Assembly: GCA_038198775.1 (NCBI GenBank)
Contig: JBBPZV010000019.1
Location: 1 to 18,949 of the forward strand
DNA: 18,949 nt
Reading direction: 5' to 3'
Origin: JACCYJ01 sp038198775
Lineage (GTDB): Bacteria > Actinomycetota > Actinomycetes > Propionibacteriales > Nocardioidaceae
This document shows positions 1-7,946 of this stretch, in pieces. The number at the start of each line of letters is the position of its first letter. The first letter of the stretch is position 1. Both the position numbers and the translations under genes were made by a program. The notes beneath the pieces were generated by a model, which did not search any database, was not told the DNA's origin, and saw nothing but the letters and a program-made list of their open reading frames with translations.

Positions 1-3000
1 TGCTTGGCCCAGGTCGCCGGTGGCGAGGGCGGCGTCCAGGGCCAGCGGCCACGCCAACCGGAACCCTTCGGACATGAACCCGTTGGCCCGGGCGGAGCGG
101 GTCGCGGCGTCGGCAGCCGCCGCCAACGCCTGACCCGGGTCGCCGGCGGCGAGCGCCACTGCCGCTTCGGCGATCCGGCACGCGACTTGGTCCTGCACGT
201 CGTCGCTGTCGGCCCACACCCCCATCCCGGCCAGGTGCTCGCCGGCTGCGGTGAGGTCCCCCCGGGCACAGCACACCAGCACCAGCGAAAACCGGCCGAG
301 CGCCTGCAGCTCCGCCACCGCGATGCCGTCGACCGCGCGCCGCCCGTACTCCTCGGCGCGGTCCCACCGGCCGGTGTAGAAGCAGAACAGGGCAAGGTTC
401 CCAAGACCGAGACCGACGTCCCCCAGTGCACCCAGTCGTTCGGCCAGGTCGAGCGCCGCCAACATCTCCGCCTCCGCCCCCGGCAGGTCGCTCTGCACCC
501 GGACCTCGGCCAGGTTGCCCCGCGCCATCGACTCGAGAACCGGCAGGTCGTGGGCCACCGCATGCTCGATCAGGACGGTGAGCAGACCAGCAGCCTCCGC
601 CACCCGGTGCTCGCTCGCCAGGAGCAGCGCCTTTGTGTTGAGTGCCCGCCCGAACACCTCCGGCAGCCGGTGGGCGGTGGCCAGCCGCAGCGCCTGCTCG
701 GCTTGCTCGGCGGCTGCCTGCTGGTCGCCGCCACCGAACCGCAACACTCCGGCCAGCCCCGCTTGCACGTCTGCCTGCGCCGCTGGAGCCTCATGTCGCT
801 GGAGCACACCAAGCGCCTCACCCAGAACTGCCAGCGCATCCTCCCCCCGCCCGGTGCCGAACAGCAACCAGCCGATGCGGGCGGCGAGCCGGGCCGCGTC
901 GACCGCAGCACCGGCGGCCCGGTACCCGTCAGCAGCCTGCTGGTACAGCTCCAACGCCTCCTCACGCCGGCCGCCGCGTTCCACCATCTTCGCGGCCGCC
1001 TCGACCAACCGGAGCCGGTCCGCCTCCTCCGCGGCCAGCGACCCAGCGGTGCGGTAATGGCCCTCCGCAGTCTCCGGCGACCCCAGCGACTCCGCCCGCT
1101 TCCCCGCCCGCTGGAACGCCGACGCCGCCTGGGCCCGGATCTCATGGGCGTCGCGGTCGTCTCCTGCCGCTCGGTAGGCGTCGTGGTAGTGGGCGGCCAC
1201 CACCTCCGCCACCTCGGCGCCGTCGTCGGGAAACGCCGACCGCAGATGCACCGCAACCGCGAGATGGCGAGTTTTGCGCTCCCGCCGGCTCAACATGTCG
1301 CGGGCGACGCTGCGCATCATGGACTGCACGAACTCGTACTGGCCGCGTTCCGGTGACAGCGGGTCGGTCCGGACGCTGAGGATGTCCTTACGCACCAGCA
1401 TCCGCAACCACGCGTCCACCTGCTCGGCGGGGGCCTCGGAGACCGCTGCGACGGCCCGCCGCGGAAACGACGACCCGAGCACAGCCAGACCCTTGACCAG
1501 CTCCCGCTCCACGGCGGGCAGCTCGTCGAGCCGGGCACCAATCAAAGCCGTCAACGAGGCCGGAACATCCAGCTCACCCACCTCGCCGACCAACCGGTAC
1601 ACCCCGCCCAGGCGGACCACCAGGGCCCGGTCGATCAGCGCCCGCACCGTCTCCACCGCGTACAACGGCACCCCGGCGGCCTGACCGGCGATCTTCGCCT
1701 TCACCGGCCCCGACATCCCCGGCACCAGGTCCTCCAGCATCTGCTCGATCACCGAAACCGGCAGCGGCTCGAGGTGAAGCGACGTCAGGTTGCGGCGCTC
1801 TGTGAACAAGCCCGAGCCCCGATCGGCGATCTCCGGCCGGGCGAACGTCAGCAGATACAACGGGCGGGTCGCCGCCCAGTCCAACAGGTACGCGAGGAAG
1901 TCCAGCAGCCCGGTGTCTGCCCAGTGCAGGTCCTCGAGCACCAGCACCACCGGCTGCGCGTCCGACAACCGCTCGAAGAACAACCGCCACCCCGCGAACA
2001 ACTCCTCACGCGGGAACTCCCGCTCCACCACCCCCATCAGCACAGCCAGCCTCGGCTCCACAAACGCCCGCTCGTCCGGATTGGGCAGCCACCGCGCCAA
2101 CCCCTCACCGAGCTTGGCCCGAGCCGCCGCCGCCGGGTCGTCCTCGGCAATCCCGAACCGCTGCCGCACCATCTGCGCCAACGCCCAAAACGCCACCCCA
2201 TCGCCGTACGACAGGCAACGACCCCGGTGCCAAAACACCCTGACGGCCAGCCCATCCAGATACTTCTCGAACTCCCACGACAGGCGAGTCTTCCCGATCC
2301 CCGCCTGACCGGTCACCGCCACCATCCGGGCCCGACCACTCTCCACCGTGGCGTGGAACAACTCCTTCACCATGCTCAGCTCACGGTCACGGCCGACGAA
2401 CCCCGCCTCCAAGCCATCCACCCGCTGCGCCCCACCGACGCCCGCCACCACCCGATCCGCACGCCACAGCCCCACCGGCTCCGTGATGCCCTTCAGCTGG
2501 TGCTCCCCCGCTTCGGAATACGCCAGCGCGTCGCGCGTCGCCCGCATAGTCGTCTCGTCGACCAACAGCGCCCACGGCGGCGCCACCGCCTGCACCCTCG
2601 ACGCGGTGTTCACCCGGTCACCGGCAACCAGGCCCTCCCCGGAACCGCCCCACGAAGCCACGTGACCGGTCACCACCCCACCCCGGGCAGCCAAGAGCGG
2701 CAACCCACGTCGTGCGCCGTAATCGGCAACCGCCATCAGCAACTCCAACCCTGCGCGCACGCAACGCTCCGCATCGTCCTCATGCGCCGCCTGCGAACCC
2801 CACACCGCCACCACAGCATCCCCGATGAACTTCTCCACCACCCCGCCGTAGCGCGCGACGACGGTTTGGGCCACCTCGAAGTAGCCCGACAGCAGGTCTC
2901 GGACATCAGCAGCGTCCCACCCCTCCGTCAGTGACGTGTACTCGACCAGATCGACGAACAGCACCGACGCCCAACGCAGCTCGGCCATTGGAGTCGCCGG

Positions 3001-3213
3001 AGTCGACGCCGCAGCCGGCACGCCGCTGATGGGTGCTGCGGCGTCAGAGGAGGGCGGCGTGTCCAGCCTCGCACCGCAGGCGCCACAGAACCGCTTGCCG
3101 GGAGTGCTCGGCGCCGCACAAGACGGGCAGACGGCGGACAGGGGACTGCCGCACTCCTCGCAAAACGCCTTGCCGTCCTCGTTCGCTGCCAAGCAGGTCT
3201 GGCACACTGGCAT
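1..3213 (-). CDS. Class III adenylate/guanylate cyclase fused to an AAA/STAND ATPase and helical repeats, double zinc ribbon (3' end outside window)
   Basis: The reading frame starts at ATG 3213 and stays open for 1071 codons to the window edge, so the C-terminus is missing. Residues 1-48 form two CxxC zinc ribbons (C4/C7/C18/C21 and C29/C32/C44/C47). Residues about 80-250 are a class III nucleotide cyclase domain with a complete active site: metal-binding D88 and D132, purine-binding K128 and D199, and N202 and R206 for the transition state. An ATPase follows, with Walker A GQAGIGKT (302-309) and Walker B VVLVLED (422-428, followed by HWAD). From about residue 640 the protein is Ala/Leu/Glu-rich helical repeat of TPR type. 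No membrane segment is visible, so it is probably a cytosolic signalling protein making cyclic nucleotide under ATPase/TPR control; the input signal is unknown. K128 and D199 suggest ATP rather than GTP as substrate (inference). It is transcribed alone, 137 bp downstream of the TauE gene, from a probable leaderless promoter. Confidence 0.9.
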   Translation of the reverse strand, partial: MPVCQTCLAANEDGKAFCEECGSPLSAVCPSCAAPSTPGKRFCGACGARLDTPPSSDAAAPISGVPAAASTPATPMAELRWASVLFVDLVEYTSLTEGWDAADVRDLLSGYFEVAQTVVARYGGVVEKFIGDAVVAVWGSQAAHEDDAERCVRAGLELLMAVADYGARRGLPLLAARGGVVTGHVASWGGSGEGLVAGDRVNTASRVQAVAPPWALLVDETTMRATRDALAYSEAGEHQLKGITEPVGLWRADRVVAGVGGAQRVDGLEAGFVGRDRELSMVKELFHATVESGRARMVAVTGQAGIGKTRLSWEFEKYLDGLAVRVFWHRGRCLSYGDGVAFWALAQMVRQRFGIAEDDPAAAARAKLGEGLARWLPNPDERAFVEPRLAVLMGVVEREFPREELFAGWRLFFERLSDAQPVVLVLEDLHWADTGLLDFLAYLLDWAATRPLYLLTFARPEIADRGSGLFTERRNLTSLHLEPLPVSVIEQMLEDLVPGMSGPVKAKIAGQAAGVPLYAVETVRALIDRALVVRLGGVYRLVGEVGELDVPASLTALIGARLDELPAVERELVKGLAVLGSSFPRRAVAAVSEAPAEQVDAWLRMLVRKDILSVRTDPLSPERGQYEFVQSMMRSVARDMLSRRERKTRHLAVAVHLRSAFPDDGAEVAEVVAAHYHDAYRAAGDDRDAHEIRAQAASAFQRAGKRAESLGSPETAEGHYRTAGSLAAEEADRLRLVEAAAKMVERGGRREEALELYQQAADGYRAAGAAVDAARLAARIGWLLFGTGRGEDALAVLGEALGVLQRHEAPAAQADVQAGLAGVLRFGGGDQQAAAEQAEQALRLATAHRLPEVFGRALNTKALLLASEHRVAEAAGLLTVLIEHAVAHDLPVLESMARGNLAEVRVQSDLPGAEAEMLAALDLAERLGALGDVGLGLGNLALFCFYTGRWDRAEEYGRRAVDGIAVAELQALGRFSLVLVCCARGDLTAAGEHLAGMGVWADSDDVQDQVACRIAEAAVALAAGDPGQALAAAADAATRSARANGFMSEGFRLAWPLALDAALATGDLGQA

Positions 3214-3219
3214 GAGCGA

Positions 3220-3225
3220 AGCGTA
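3220..3225 (-). promoter_or_regulatory. Probable -10 element of the cyclase gene, leaderless type
   Basis: On the minus strand TACGCT is followed by six bases and then the ATG at 3213. No Shine-Dalgarno sequence lies between them. This matches the TAnnnT-N6-start layout at other genes in the window and suggests that transcription begins at or next to the start codon. No clear -35 element was found. Confidence 0.5.
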
Positions 3226-3321
3226 GACCCGAGCGCCGAGGTGACGAGCGTGAGATCTGCGCTTGTGTCAGCGGAGAAACAGATGGCAGGCACCTGCGAG
3301 CAACATTCGCTCAGCCCTCTT

Positions 3322-3336
3322 CGGTCCCGCAGACCG
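3322..3336 (-). terminator. Weak hairpin after the TauE gene
   Basis: A perfect 5-bp inverted repeat (CGGTC, 5-base loop, GACCG) lies just past the TauE stop codon in the 137-bp gap before the cyclase gene. There is no T-run, so this is at best a weak terminator. Apart from the cyclase -10 element I see nothing else in this gap. Confidence 0.2.
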
Positions 3337-3350
3337 CCGTCCGGCTCATG

Positions 3351-4100
3351 TCACACGAGCAGCCGCCAGATGGCCACGACGCCGATGACGATGACGACCG
3401 AACGCAACGCCACCGGTGGAAGCCGCCGCCCGACCGTTGCCCCGAGCTGGCCGCCGGCCGTGGCGCCAAGCGCGATGAGACCGACCACGGCCCAGTCGGG
3501 ATCGGCGACCACCACGAACAGCAGGGCCGCGACGCCGTTGACGACCAGGGCAAGGACGTTCTTGGTCGCGTTGAGGCGTTGCAGCTGGTCGTCGAGTAGC
3601 AGCCCCAGGATGGCCAGCAACAGGACTCCTTGAGCTGCCCCGAAGTAGCCGCCGTACACCCCGGTCAGCAGCACCAGCCCCACCGCACCCACGGATCCGT
3701 GCGGTGGTCGCGGCGCACCGCTGCCGAGGCGGGTGGTCAACCACGGCTGAACAGCGACCAACAGACATCCCAGTCCGATGAGCAGGGGGACGATGGTCTC
3801 GAAGGCTGACGCTGGCAGCACCAGCAGCAGCACGCCGCCGAGCACGCCGCCGGCCGCGGACGCCGGTGCGAGCCGCAGCAACCGCTGTCGTTGCCCGCTC
3901 AGCTCACGGCGATACCCGACCGCCCCCGAGAGGGACCCGGGAACCAACCCGACGGTGTTCGAGACGTTCGCGACCACCGGCGGGTACCCCAACGCGAGCA
4001 GGGTGGGAAACGTGATCAGCGTCCCAGAGCCCACCACGGTGTTAATGGCGCCGGCGCCGACACCGGCGGCAACGATGAGCAGCGCGGAGAGCGCGCTCAC
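3351..4100 (-). CDS. TauE/SafE (DUF81) family membrane permease
   Basis: A 249-residue, very hydrophobic protein with about eight predicted membrane segments. The N-terminal signature is typical of TauE/SafE: a small-residue helix reading GAGAINTVVGSGTL, then FPTLLALGYPP, an ANVSNTVGLVPG stretch and a YRREL loop. The second half repeats the pattern (GVYGGYFGAAQGVLLLAILG, then NATKN), as expected for a duplicated fold. Family members move sulfite, sulfonates or other small organic anions; the substrate here cannot be told from sequence. The start is GTG 4100, whose bases overlap the SPFH stop codon as GTGA, so translation is probably coupled. It is the last gene of the ABC-NfeD-SPFH-TauE operon. 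Confidence 0.85.
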   Translation of the reverse strand: MSALSALLIVAAGVGAGAINTVVGSGTLITFPTLLALGYPPVVANVSNTVGLVPGSLSGAVGYRRELSGQRQRLLRLAPASAAGGVLGGVLLLVLPASAFETIVPLLIGLGCLLVAVQPWLTTRLGSGAPRPPHGSVGAVGLVLLTGVYGGYFGAAQGVLLLAILGLLLDDQLQRLNATKNVLALVVNGVAALLFVVVADPDWAVVGLIALGATAGGQLGATVGRRLPPVALRSVVIVIGVVAIWRLLV

Positions 4101-5221
4101 GCAGTGGGCGGGCCAGGTGAGTCGGCCGGCGGTGGCGCTGACGGTGGCGCCGCGGCGGACGCGTGTGAGACGGCTTGCGGCGCGGCGTCCTCCGCCGACG
4201 CGATGGCCGCGGCGACCTCATCATGGGTAGCGTCCAGCGTCCGGTCGGTCTCGACGACGGGCGGCTTGCCGAGGTCGACGCGCTTTCGTGGGCCCCCACT
4301 GTTGCTGGGGATGCCGGACACGCCGCCGATCGCGGACCCCAGGCCCTCGAGCGCGCGGCCGATCTCACTCGGCACCACCCACACCTTGTTGGCGTCGCCC
4401 TCGGCGATCTTGGGCAGCATCTGCAGGTACTGGTACGCCAGCAGCGACTGGTCCGGTGCCCCGTCGTGGATGGCCTGGAACACGGTCTGGATGGCCTGCC
4501 CCTCGCCCTGCGCCCTCAGGATGGAGGCCTCCCGCTCGGCCTGGGCCCGCAGGATCTGCGCCTCCCGAGCGCCCTCGGCGGACAGGATCGCCCCCTGCTT
4601 CTGCCCCTCGGCGGTGAGGATCGCGGACTGCCGCTGGCCCTCCGCGGTGAGGATCACCGCCCGCTTGTCGCGGTCGGCCCGCATCTGCTTCTCCATCGAG
4701 TCCTTGATCGACGCCGGCGGGTCGATGCCCTTGAGCTCCACCCGGTTCACCCGGATCCCCCACTTGCCCGTGGCCTCGTCCAACACCCCCCGCAACGCGT
4801 TGTTGATCTGGTCGCGGCTGGTCAGCGCCTGCTCCAGCGTCATGCCGCCGATGATGTTTCGCAGCGTCGTCATCGTGAGCTGCTCGATCGCCTGGATGTA
4901 GTTCGCGATCTCATACGTCGCCGCCACCGGGTTGGTGACCTGGAAGTAGATGACGGTGTCGATGGACACCACAAGGTTGTCCTCGGTGATCACCGGCTGC
5001 GGCGGGAACGACACCACCTGCTCGCGCAGGTCGATGGTGTAGCGGACCTTGTCGACGAACGGCGTGATGACGTTCAGCCCGGCCGACAAGGTGATGCGGT
5101 ACTTGCCGAAGCGCTCCACCACCCCGGCCCGGGCCTGCGGGATGATCTTGATCGTCCGGGCGATGGTGACGACCACGAGCAGCGCGATCAGCAGCAGCAC
5201 CACGGTGACGGCGGTGTTCAT
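4097..5221 (-). CDS. SPFH/Band 7 (stomatin/QmcA-like) membrane-associated protein
   Basis: A 374-residue protein. Residues about 3-23 form one N-terminal membrane anchor, followed at once by the stomatin-like stretch IIPQARAGVVERFGKY and a full SPFH domain (about 30-185). Residues 190-243 are five near-perfect 11-residue repeats of the form ILxAEGxxxxA, a coiled-coil region expected to drive oligomerisation. The rest is the usual hydrophobic C-terminal motif (VWVVPSEIG) and a low-complexity Ala/Pro tail. SPFH proteins build large membrane scaffolds and are commonly encoded next to NfeD, as here (gene ends 5272). The start is ATG 5221, supported by AAGGAGAGG ten bases upstream. A frame open further upstream, to 5716, is antisense-like and overlaps NfeD, so it was not used. 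In M. tuberculosis the Rv1487-Rv1488 pair is the likely counterpart. Confidence 0.93.
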   Translation of the reverse strand: MNTAVTVVLLLIALLVVVTIARTIKIIPQARAGVVERFGKYRITLSAGLNVITPFVDKVRYTIDLREQVVSFPPQPVITEDNLVVSIDTVIYFQVTNPVAATYEIANYIQAIEQLTMTTLRNIIGGMTLEQALTSRDQINNALRGVLDEATGKWGIRVNRVELKGIDPPASIKDSMEKQMRADRDKRAVILTAEGQRQSAILTAEGQKQGAILSAEGAREAQILRAQAEREASILRAQGEGQAIQTVFQAIHDGAPDQSLLAYQYLQMLPKIAEGDANKVWVVPSEIGRALEGLGSAIGGVSGIPSNSGGPRKRVDLGKPPVVETDRTLDATHDEVAAAIASAEDAAPQAVSHASAAAPPSAPPPADSPGPPTA

Positions 5222-5231
5222 GCGACGGTGT

Positions 5232-5240
5232 CCTCTCCTT
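5232..5240 (-). promoter_or_regulatory. Shine-Dalgarno sequence of the SPFH gene
   Basis: AAGGAGAGG on the minus strand lies ten bases before ATG 5221. It decides the start of the SPFH gene against the longer open frame. Confidence 0.75.
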
Positions 5241-5271
5241 AGTCGGCGGCCTGACCCGCCGACGCTTGTCG

Positions 5272-5724
5272 TCAGTCGTCGGGGTAGACGACCGCGGTGG
5301 CGCCCTCGATGGCGAACACGCTGACCCGGGAACCGGCTTCGATCGTGGTGGTCGGGTCGAACGACCGCGCGGTCCACACCTCGCCGGCGAGGCGGATCCG
5401 CCCGGCGTCCTCGGTCACCGGCTCCACGACGACGCCGGTCTTGCCTACCAGGGCGGCGTGGCCGGTGGTGAGCTCGGGGCCGGCGTGCAGCCGTTTGACG
5501 ATGCTGGGGCGCACCAGCGACAACATCGCCGCCGACACGGCGATCGCGACGGCGACCTCGGCCGCCAGCGGCGCAGCCGGGACCAGCGACACCACCGCCC
5601 CGGCGAAGGCCCCCACCGCCAGCATCAGCAGCACCAGGTCGAGACTGACCAGCTCGACCACGGCCAGCACGACGCCGAGTGCGGCCCAGCCGACCCAGGC
5701 GTTGTCCTGCAGCCACTCGAACAT
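5272..5724 (-). CDS. NfeD-like membrane protein with C-terminal OB-fold
   Basis: A 150-residue protein of the short NfeD form without a serine-protease domain. Residues about 8-75 contain three to four membrane segments, with the typical acidic early helix (VLAVVELVSLDLVLLML). Residues about 85-148 form a beta-rich OB-like domain containing the GKTGVVVEPV and GRIRLAGEVWTARS motifs; the G-E-x-W-x-A pattern is characteristic of NfeD C-termini. NfeD proteins work as partners of SPFH scaffolds, and the SPFH gene follows 50 bp downstream. The start ATG 5724 lies only 9 bp after the ABC ATPase stop codon, so the two are surely co-transcribed. A role in membrane organisation is inferred from family and context. 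Confidence 0.88.
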   Translation of the reverse strand: MFEWLQDNAWVGWAALGVVLAVVELVSLDLVLLMLAVGAFAGAVVSLVPAAPLAAEVAVAIAVSAAMLSLVRPSIVKRLHAGPELTTGHAALVGKTGVVVEPVTEDAGRIRLAGEVWTARSFDPTTTIEAGSRVSVFAIEGATAVVYPDD

Positions 5725-5733
5725 GCGTCCAGC

Positions 5734-6537
5734 CTAGTCGAGCCGGTGCGTGCCTGACCGGCGTCGCGCAGAGTAGCGCCGGTCCTCGACCCGCAGCTGC
5801 AACGCCATCCCGAAGGTACGTGAAAGCTGCGGCTCGCTCAGCGTCTCCTGCAGCGGCCCGGCCGCCACGATGTGGCCGGCGCGCAGCAGCAGCACATGGG
5901 TGAACCCGGGCGGGATCTCCTCGACGTGGTGGCTGACCATGACGGTGGTCGGCGCGGCCGGGTCCGCGGCCAGCACGCTCAGCGTGCTGACCAGGTCCTC
6001 GCGACCTCCGAGGTCCAGTCCCGCGGCCGGTTCGTCGAGCAGCAGCAGCTCCGGGTCGCTCATCAGTGCCCGGGCGATCTGGACCCGCTTGCGCTCCCCC
6101 TCGCTGAGCGTGCCGAACCGGCGCCGGGCCAGGTGCGTCACCCCCACCTCGGCGAGCAGCTGGGTGGCCCGGTGGTGGTCGACCGCGTCGTACGCCTCAC
6201 GCCAGCGGCCGACGACGGCGTACGACGCGGTGACGACCAGGTCGGCGACGAGCTCGGACTTGGGAATGCGCTCGGCCAGGGCGGCGCTGGTCAGCCCGAT
6301 GCGTGGGCGCAGCTCGAAGACGTCGACGGTGCCGACCAACTCGCCGAGCACGCCGACCAGGCCGGTGGTCGGGTAGACGTGGGTGCTGGCCACCTGCAAC
6401 AGCGTCGTCTTGCCGGCCCCGTTGGGGCCGAGCACGACCCACCGCTCCCCCTCGTTGACCTGCCAGCTGATGTCGTCGAGCAGCCGCTGTCCGTCGCGTA
6501 CGACCGAGACGCCGGCGAGCTCGAGAACGGCGGCCAT
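5734..6537 (-). CDS. ABC transporter ATP-binding protein, YlmA-like, no permease nearby
   Basis: A 267-residue single nucleotide-binding domain. Visible motifs are Walker A GPNGAGKTT (37-45), signature LSEGERKRV (144-152), Walker B LLLLDEP (164-170) with D-loop AAGLD, and the switch histidine in VSHHVEEIP (202-204). In the usual Q-loop position the protein reads RIGLTSAALAERIP, so the conserved glutamine is absent. No permease or binding protein is encoded in the window. The downstream genes are NfeD (9-bp gap), SPFH and TauE/SafE, which suggests that the ATPase works with that membrane module or with a permease encoded elsewhere. It starts at ATG 6537 with a TAGGTT hexamer six bases upstream and no Shine-Dalgarno sequence, hence probably leaderless. 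The family call is firm; the substrate is unknown. Confidence 0.88.
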   Translation of the reverse strand: MAAVLELAGVSVVRDGQRLLDDISWQVNEGERWVVLGPNGAGKTTLLQVASTHVYPTTGLVGVLGELVGTVDVFELRPRIGLTSAALAERIPKSELVADLVVTASYAVVGRWREAYDAVDHHRATQLLAEVGVTHLARRRFGTLSEGERKRVQIARALMSDPELLLLDEPAAGLDLGGREDLVSTLSVLAADPAAPTTVMVSHHVEEIPPGFTHVLLLRAGHIVAAGPLQETLSEPQLSRTFGMALQLRVEDRRYSARRRSGTHRLD

Positions 6538-6543
6538 GGCGCG

Positions 6544-6549
6544 AACCTA
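6544..6549 (-). promoter_or_regulatory. Probable -10 element of the ABC-NfeD-SPFH-TauE operon, leaderless type
   Basis: TAGGTT on the minus strand is followed by CGCGCC and then ATG 6537. It lies in the 112-bp divergent gap shared with serB. No -35 element stands out. Confidence 0.5.
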
Positions 6550-6634
6550 CGGGACGGCGAAGGTCGGGCCGCGGGAACCTCCGACACCTCGGCTGCCCCA
6601 GCCGCACAACCGTCGGGAGATCGCACCGGGCCGC

Positions 6635-6640
6635 TAGCCT
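6635..6640 (+). promoter_or_regulatory. Probable -10 element of serB, leaderless type
   Basis: TAGCCT is followed by nine bases and then ATG 6650. No Shine-Dalgarno sequence is present between them. The spacing is the longest of the leaderless candidates in this window. Confidence 0.42.
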
Positions 6641-6649
6641 CGCGGTGCC

Positions 6650-7864
6650 ATGGACGATGCGCCGACCCTGCTGGTGACGCTCACCGGCACCGACCGCCCG
6701 GGCGTGACCGCGCGGCTGCTCGCGGGGTGCGCGGTCGCCGGCGTCGTCGTCCTCGACGTCGAACAGGTGGTCCTGCGGGGCCGGTTGGTGCTCGGGGTGC
6801 TGCTCAGCGCGCCGCGCGACGACCGGGGGCTGACCCGGGCACTGGGTGCCGTGGCCGGCGAGCTGGGCATGGAGCTCGAGCTGAGCCGCGGGACCGGGGA
6901 CGCGCGGCGCGACCGCGGCCGCGGCCGACTGCACGTGACCGTGCTGGGCGCACCGCTGCGGCCGGCAGCGCTGGCGGCGGTCACGGGACGGATCGCCGAC
7001 AGCGGCGCCAACATCGACCGCATCGTCTCGATGGCCCGTTACCCGGTGACGGCACTCGACCTCGACGTGTCCGGTGGCGACCCTGCGCTGCTGCGCCGGA
7101 CCCTGGCGGTCGAGGCGAGCCGGCAGCGCGTGGACGTCGCCGTCCAGTCCGCCGGCCTTCACCGCCACGCGCAGCGGCTCGTGGTGATGGACGTCGACTC
7201 CACGCTGGTGCAGGGCGAGATCATCGAGCTGGTCGCCGAGCACGCCGGCTGCCGGGACCGGGTCGCCGAGCTCACCGCGGCGGCCATGGGCGGCGAGGTC
7301 GACTTCGCCGAGTCGCTGCGGACCCGGGTGGCACTGCTGGAGGGCGTCCGGGTCGAGGTGCTGGACACCGTCTACGCGTCGCTGCAGTACGCACCGGGGG
7401 CCCGGACCCTGGTGCGCGCGCTGCGGCGCCTCGGCTATCGGTTCGGGCTGGTCAGCGGGGGCTTCACCCAGCTGACCGACCGGATCGCCGCCGACCTCGG
7501 AATCCACTACACCGCTGCGAACACCCTCGAGGTCGCCGCCGGACGCCTCACCGGGCGGCTGGTCGGTCCCGTGCTCGACCGGGCCGGCAAGGCACAGGCG
7601 CTGCGTCGCTTCGCTGCCGCGGCCGACGTCCCGCTCGGCAACACCGTCGCGATCGGTGACGGAGCCAACGACCTCGACATGCTCGCCGCTGCCGGCCTCG
7701 GTATCGCGTTCAACGCCAAAGCGGTGGTCCGCGACGCCGCGGACACCGCGCTGAACGTGCCGTACCTGGACGCGATCGTCTACCTGCTCGGGATCAGCCG
7801 GGAGGAGGTCGAGGCCGCCGACGCCGACGCCGGCATCACGACCCCCGCACCGCCGCTCGGCTGA
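6650..7864 (+). CDS. serB: Phosphoserine phosphatase SerB, with N-terminal ACT domains
   Basis: A 404-residue protein that removes phosphate from L-3-phosphoserine in the last step of serine synthesis. Residues about 6-80 and 92-165 are two ACT-type regulatory domains; the first begins LLVTLTGTDRPGVTARLL. The catalytic half is a HAD phosphatase with VMDVDSTL, where D181 is the nucleophile and D183 the acid/base. It also has the ELTAAAMGGEVDFAESLRTRV cap segment, motif II serine in LVSGGF, motif III lysine in AGKAQALR and motif IV GDGANDLDML. The length and domain order match actinobacterial SerB, including M. tuberculosis SerB2, where the ACT domains mediate feedback by serine. It is divergent from the ABC/NfeD/SPFH operon and starts at ATG 6650. 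Every key residue is present, so it should be active. Confidence 0.96.
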   Translation: MDDAPTLLVTLTGTDRPGVTARLLAGCAVAGVVVLDVEQVVLRGRLVLGVLLSAPRDDRGLTRALGAVAGELGMELELSRGTGDARRDRGRGRLHVTVLGAPLRPAALAAVTGRIADSGANIDRIVSMARYPVTALDLDVSGGDPALLRRTLAVEASRQRVDVAVQSAGLHRHAQRLVVMDVDSTLVQGEIIELVAEHAGCRDRVAELTAAAMGGEVDFAESLRTRVALLEGVRVEVLDTVYASLQYAPGARTLVRALRRLGYRFGLVSGGFTQLTDRIAADLGIHYTAANTLEVAAGRLTGRLVGPVLDRAGKAQALRRFAAAADVPLGNTVAIGDGANDLDMLAAAGLGIAFNAKAVVRDAADTALNVPYLDAIVYLLGISREEVEAADADAGITTPAPPLG

Positions 7865-7933
7865 CCGCGCGGCGACGCAGACCTGTCCCGACGACCACGA
7901 CTGTGCTAGGCAGGTCACATCAGGCTCCACCGA

Positions 7934-7940
7934 GGGAGGT
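7934..7940 (+). promoter_or_regulatory. Shine-Dalgarno sequence of the csbD-like gene
   Basis: GGGAGGT lies six bases before ATG 7947 and is the main support for translation of this short gene. A -10 element is not obvious in the 82-bp gap after serB. Confidence 0.65.
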
Positions 7941-7946
7941 GAGGTC

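Noticed and set aside
4..1356. Long plus-strand open frame opposite the cyclase/ATPase gene
   Set aside because: The minus strand carries a continuous protein with recognisable domains. The plus-strand translation is Arg/Pro/His-rich with no motifs, as expected for antisense frames in very GC-rich DNA.
5222..5716. Upstream extension of the SPFH frame to 5716
   Set aside because: It overlaps the NfeD gene in another frame and yields Arg/Gly-rich sequence. ATG 5221 has a clear Shine-Dalgarno sequence and is followed by the membrane anchor.
5872..7659. 595-codon plus-strand open frame across the ABC ATPase and serB
   Set aside because: It runs antisense to the ABC ATPase and out of frame through serB. 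Both real genes have complete family motifs, and this frame is low-complexity Arg/Gly/Ala.
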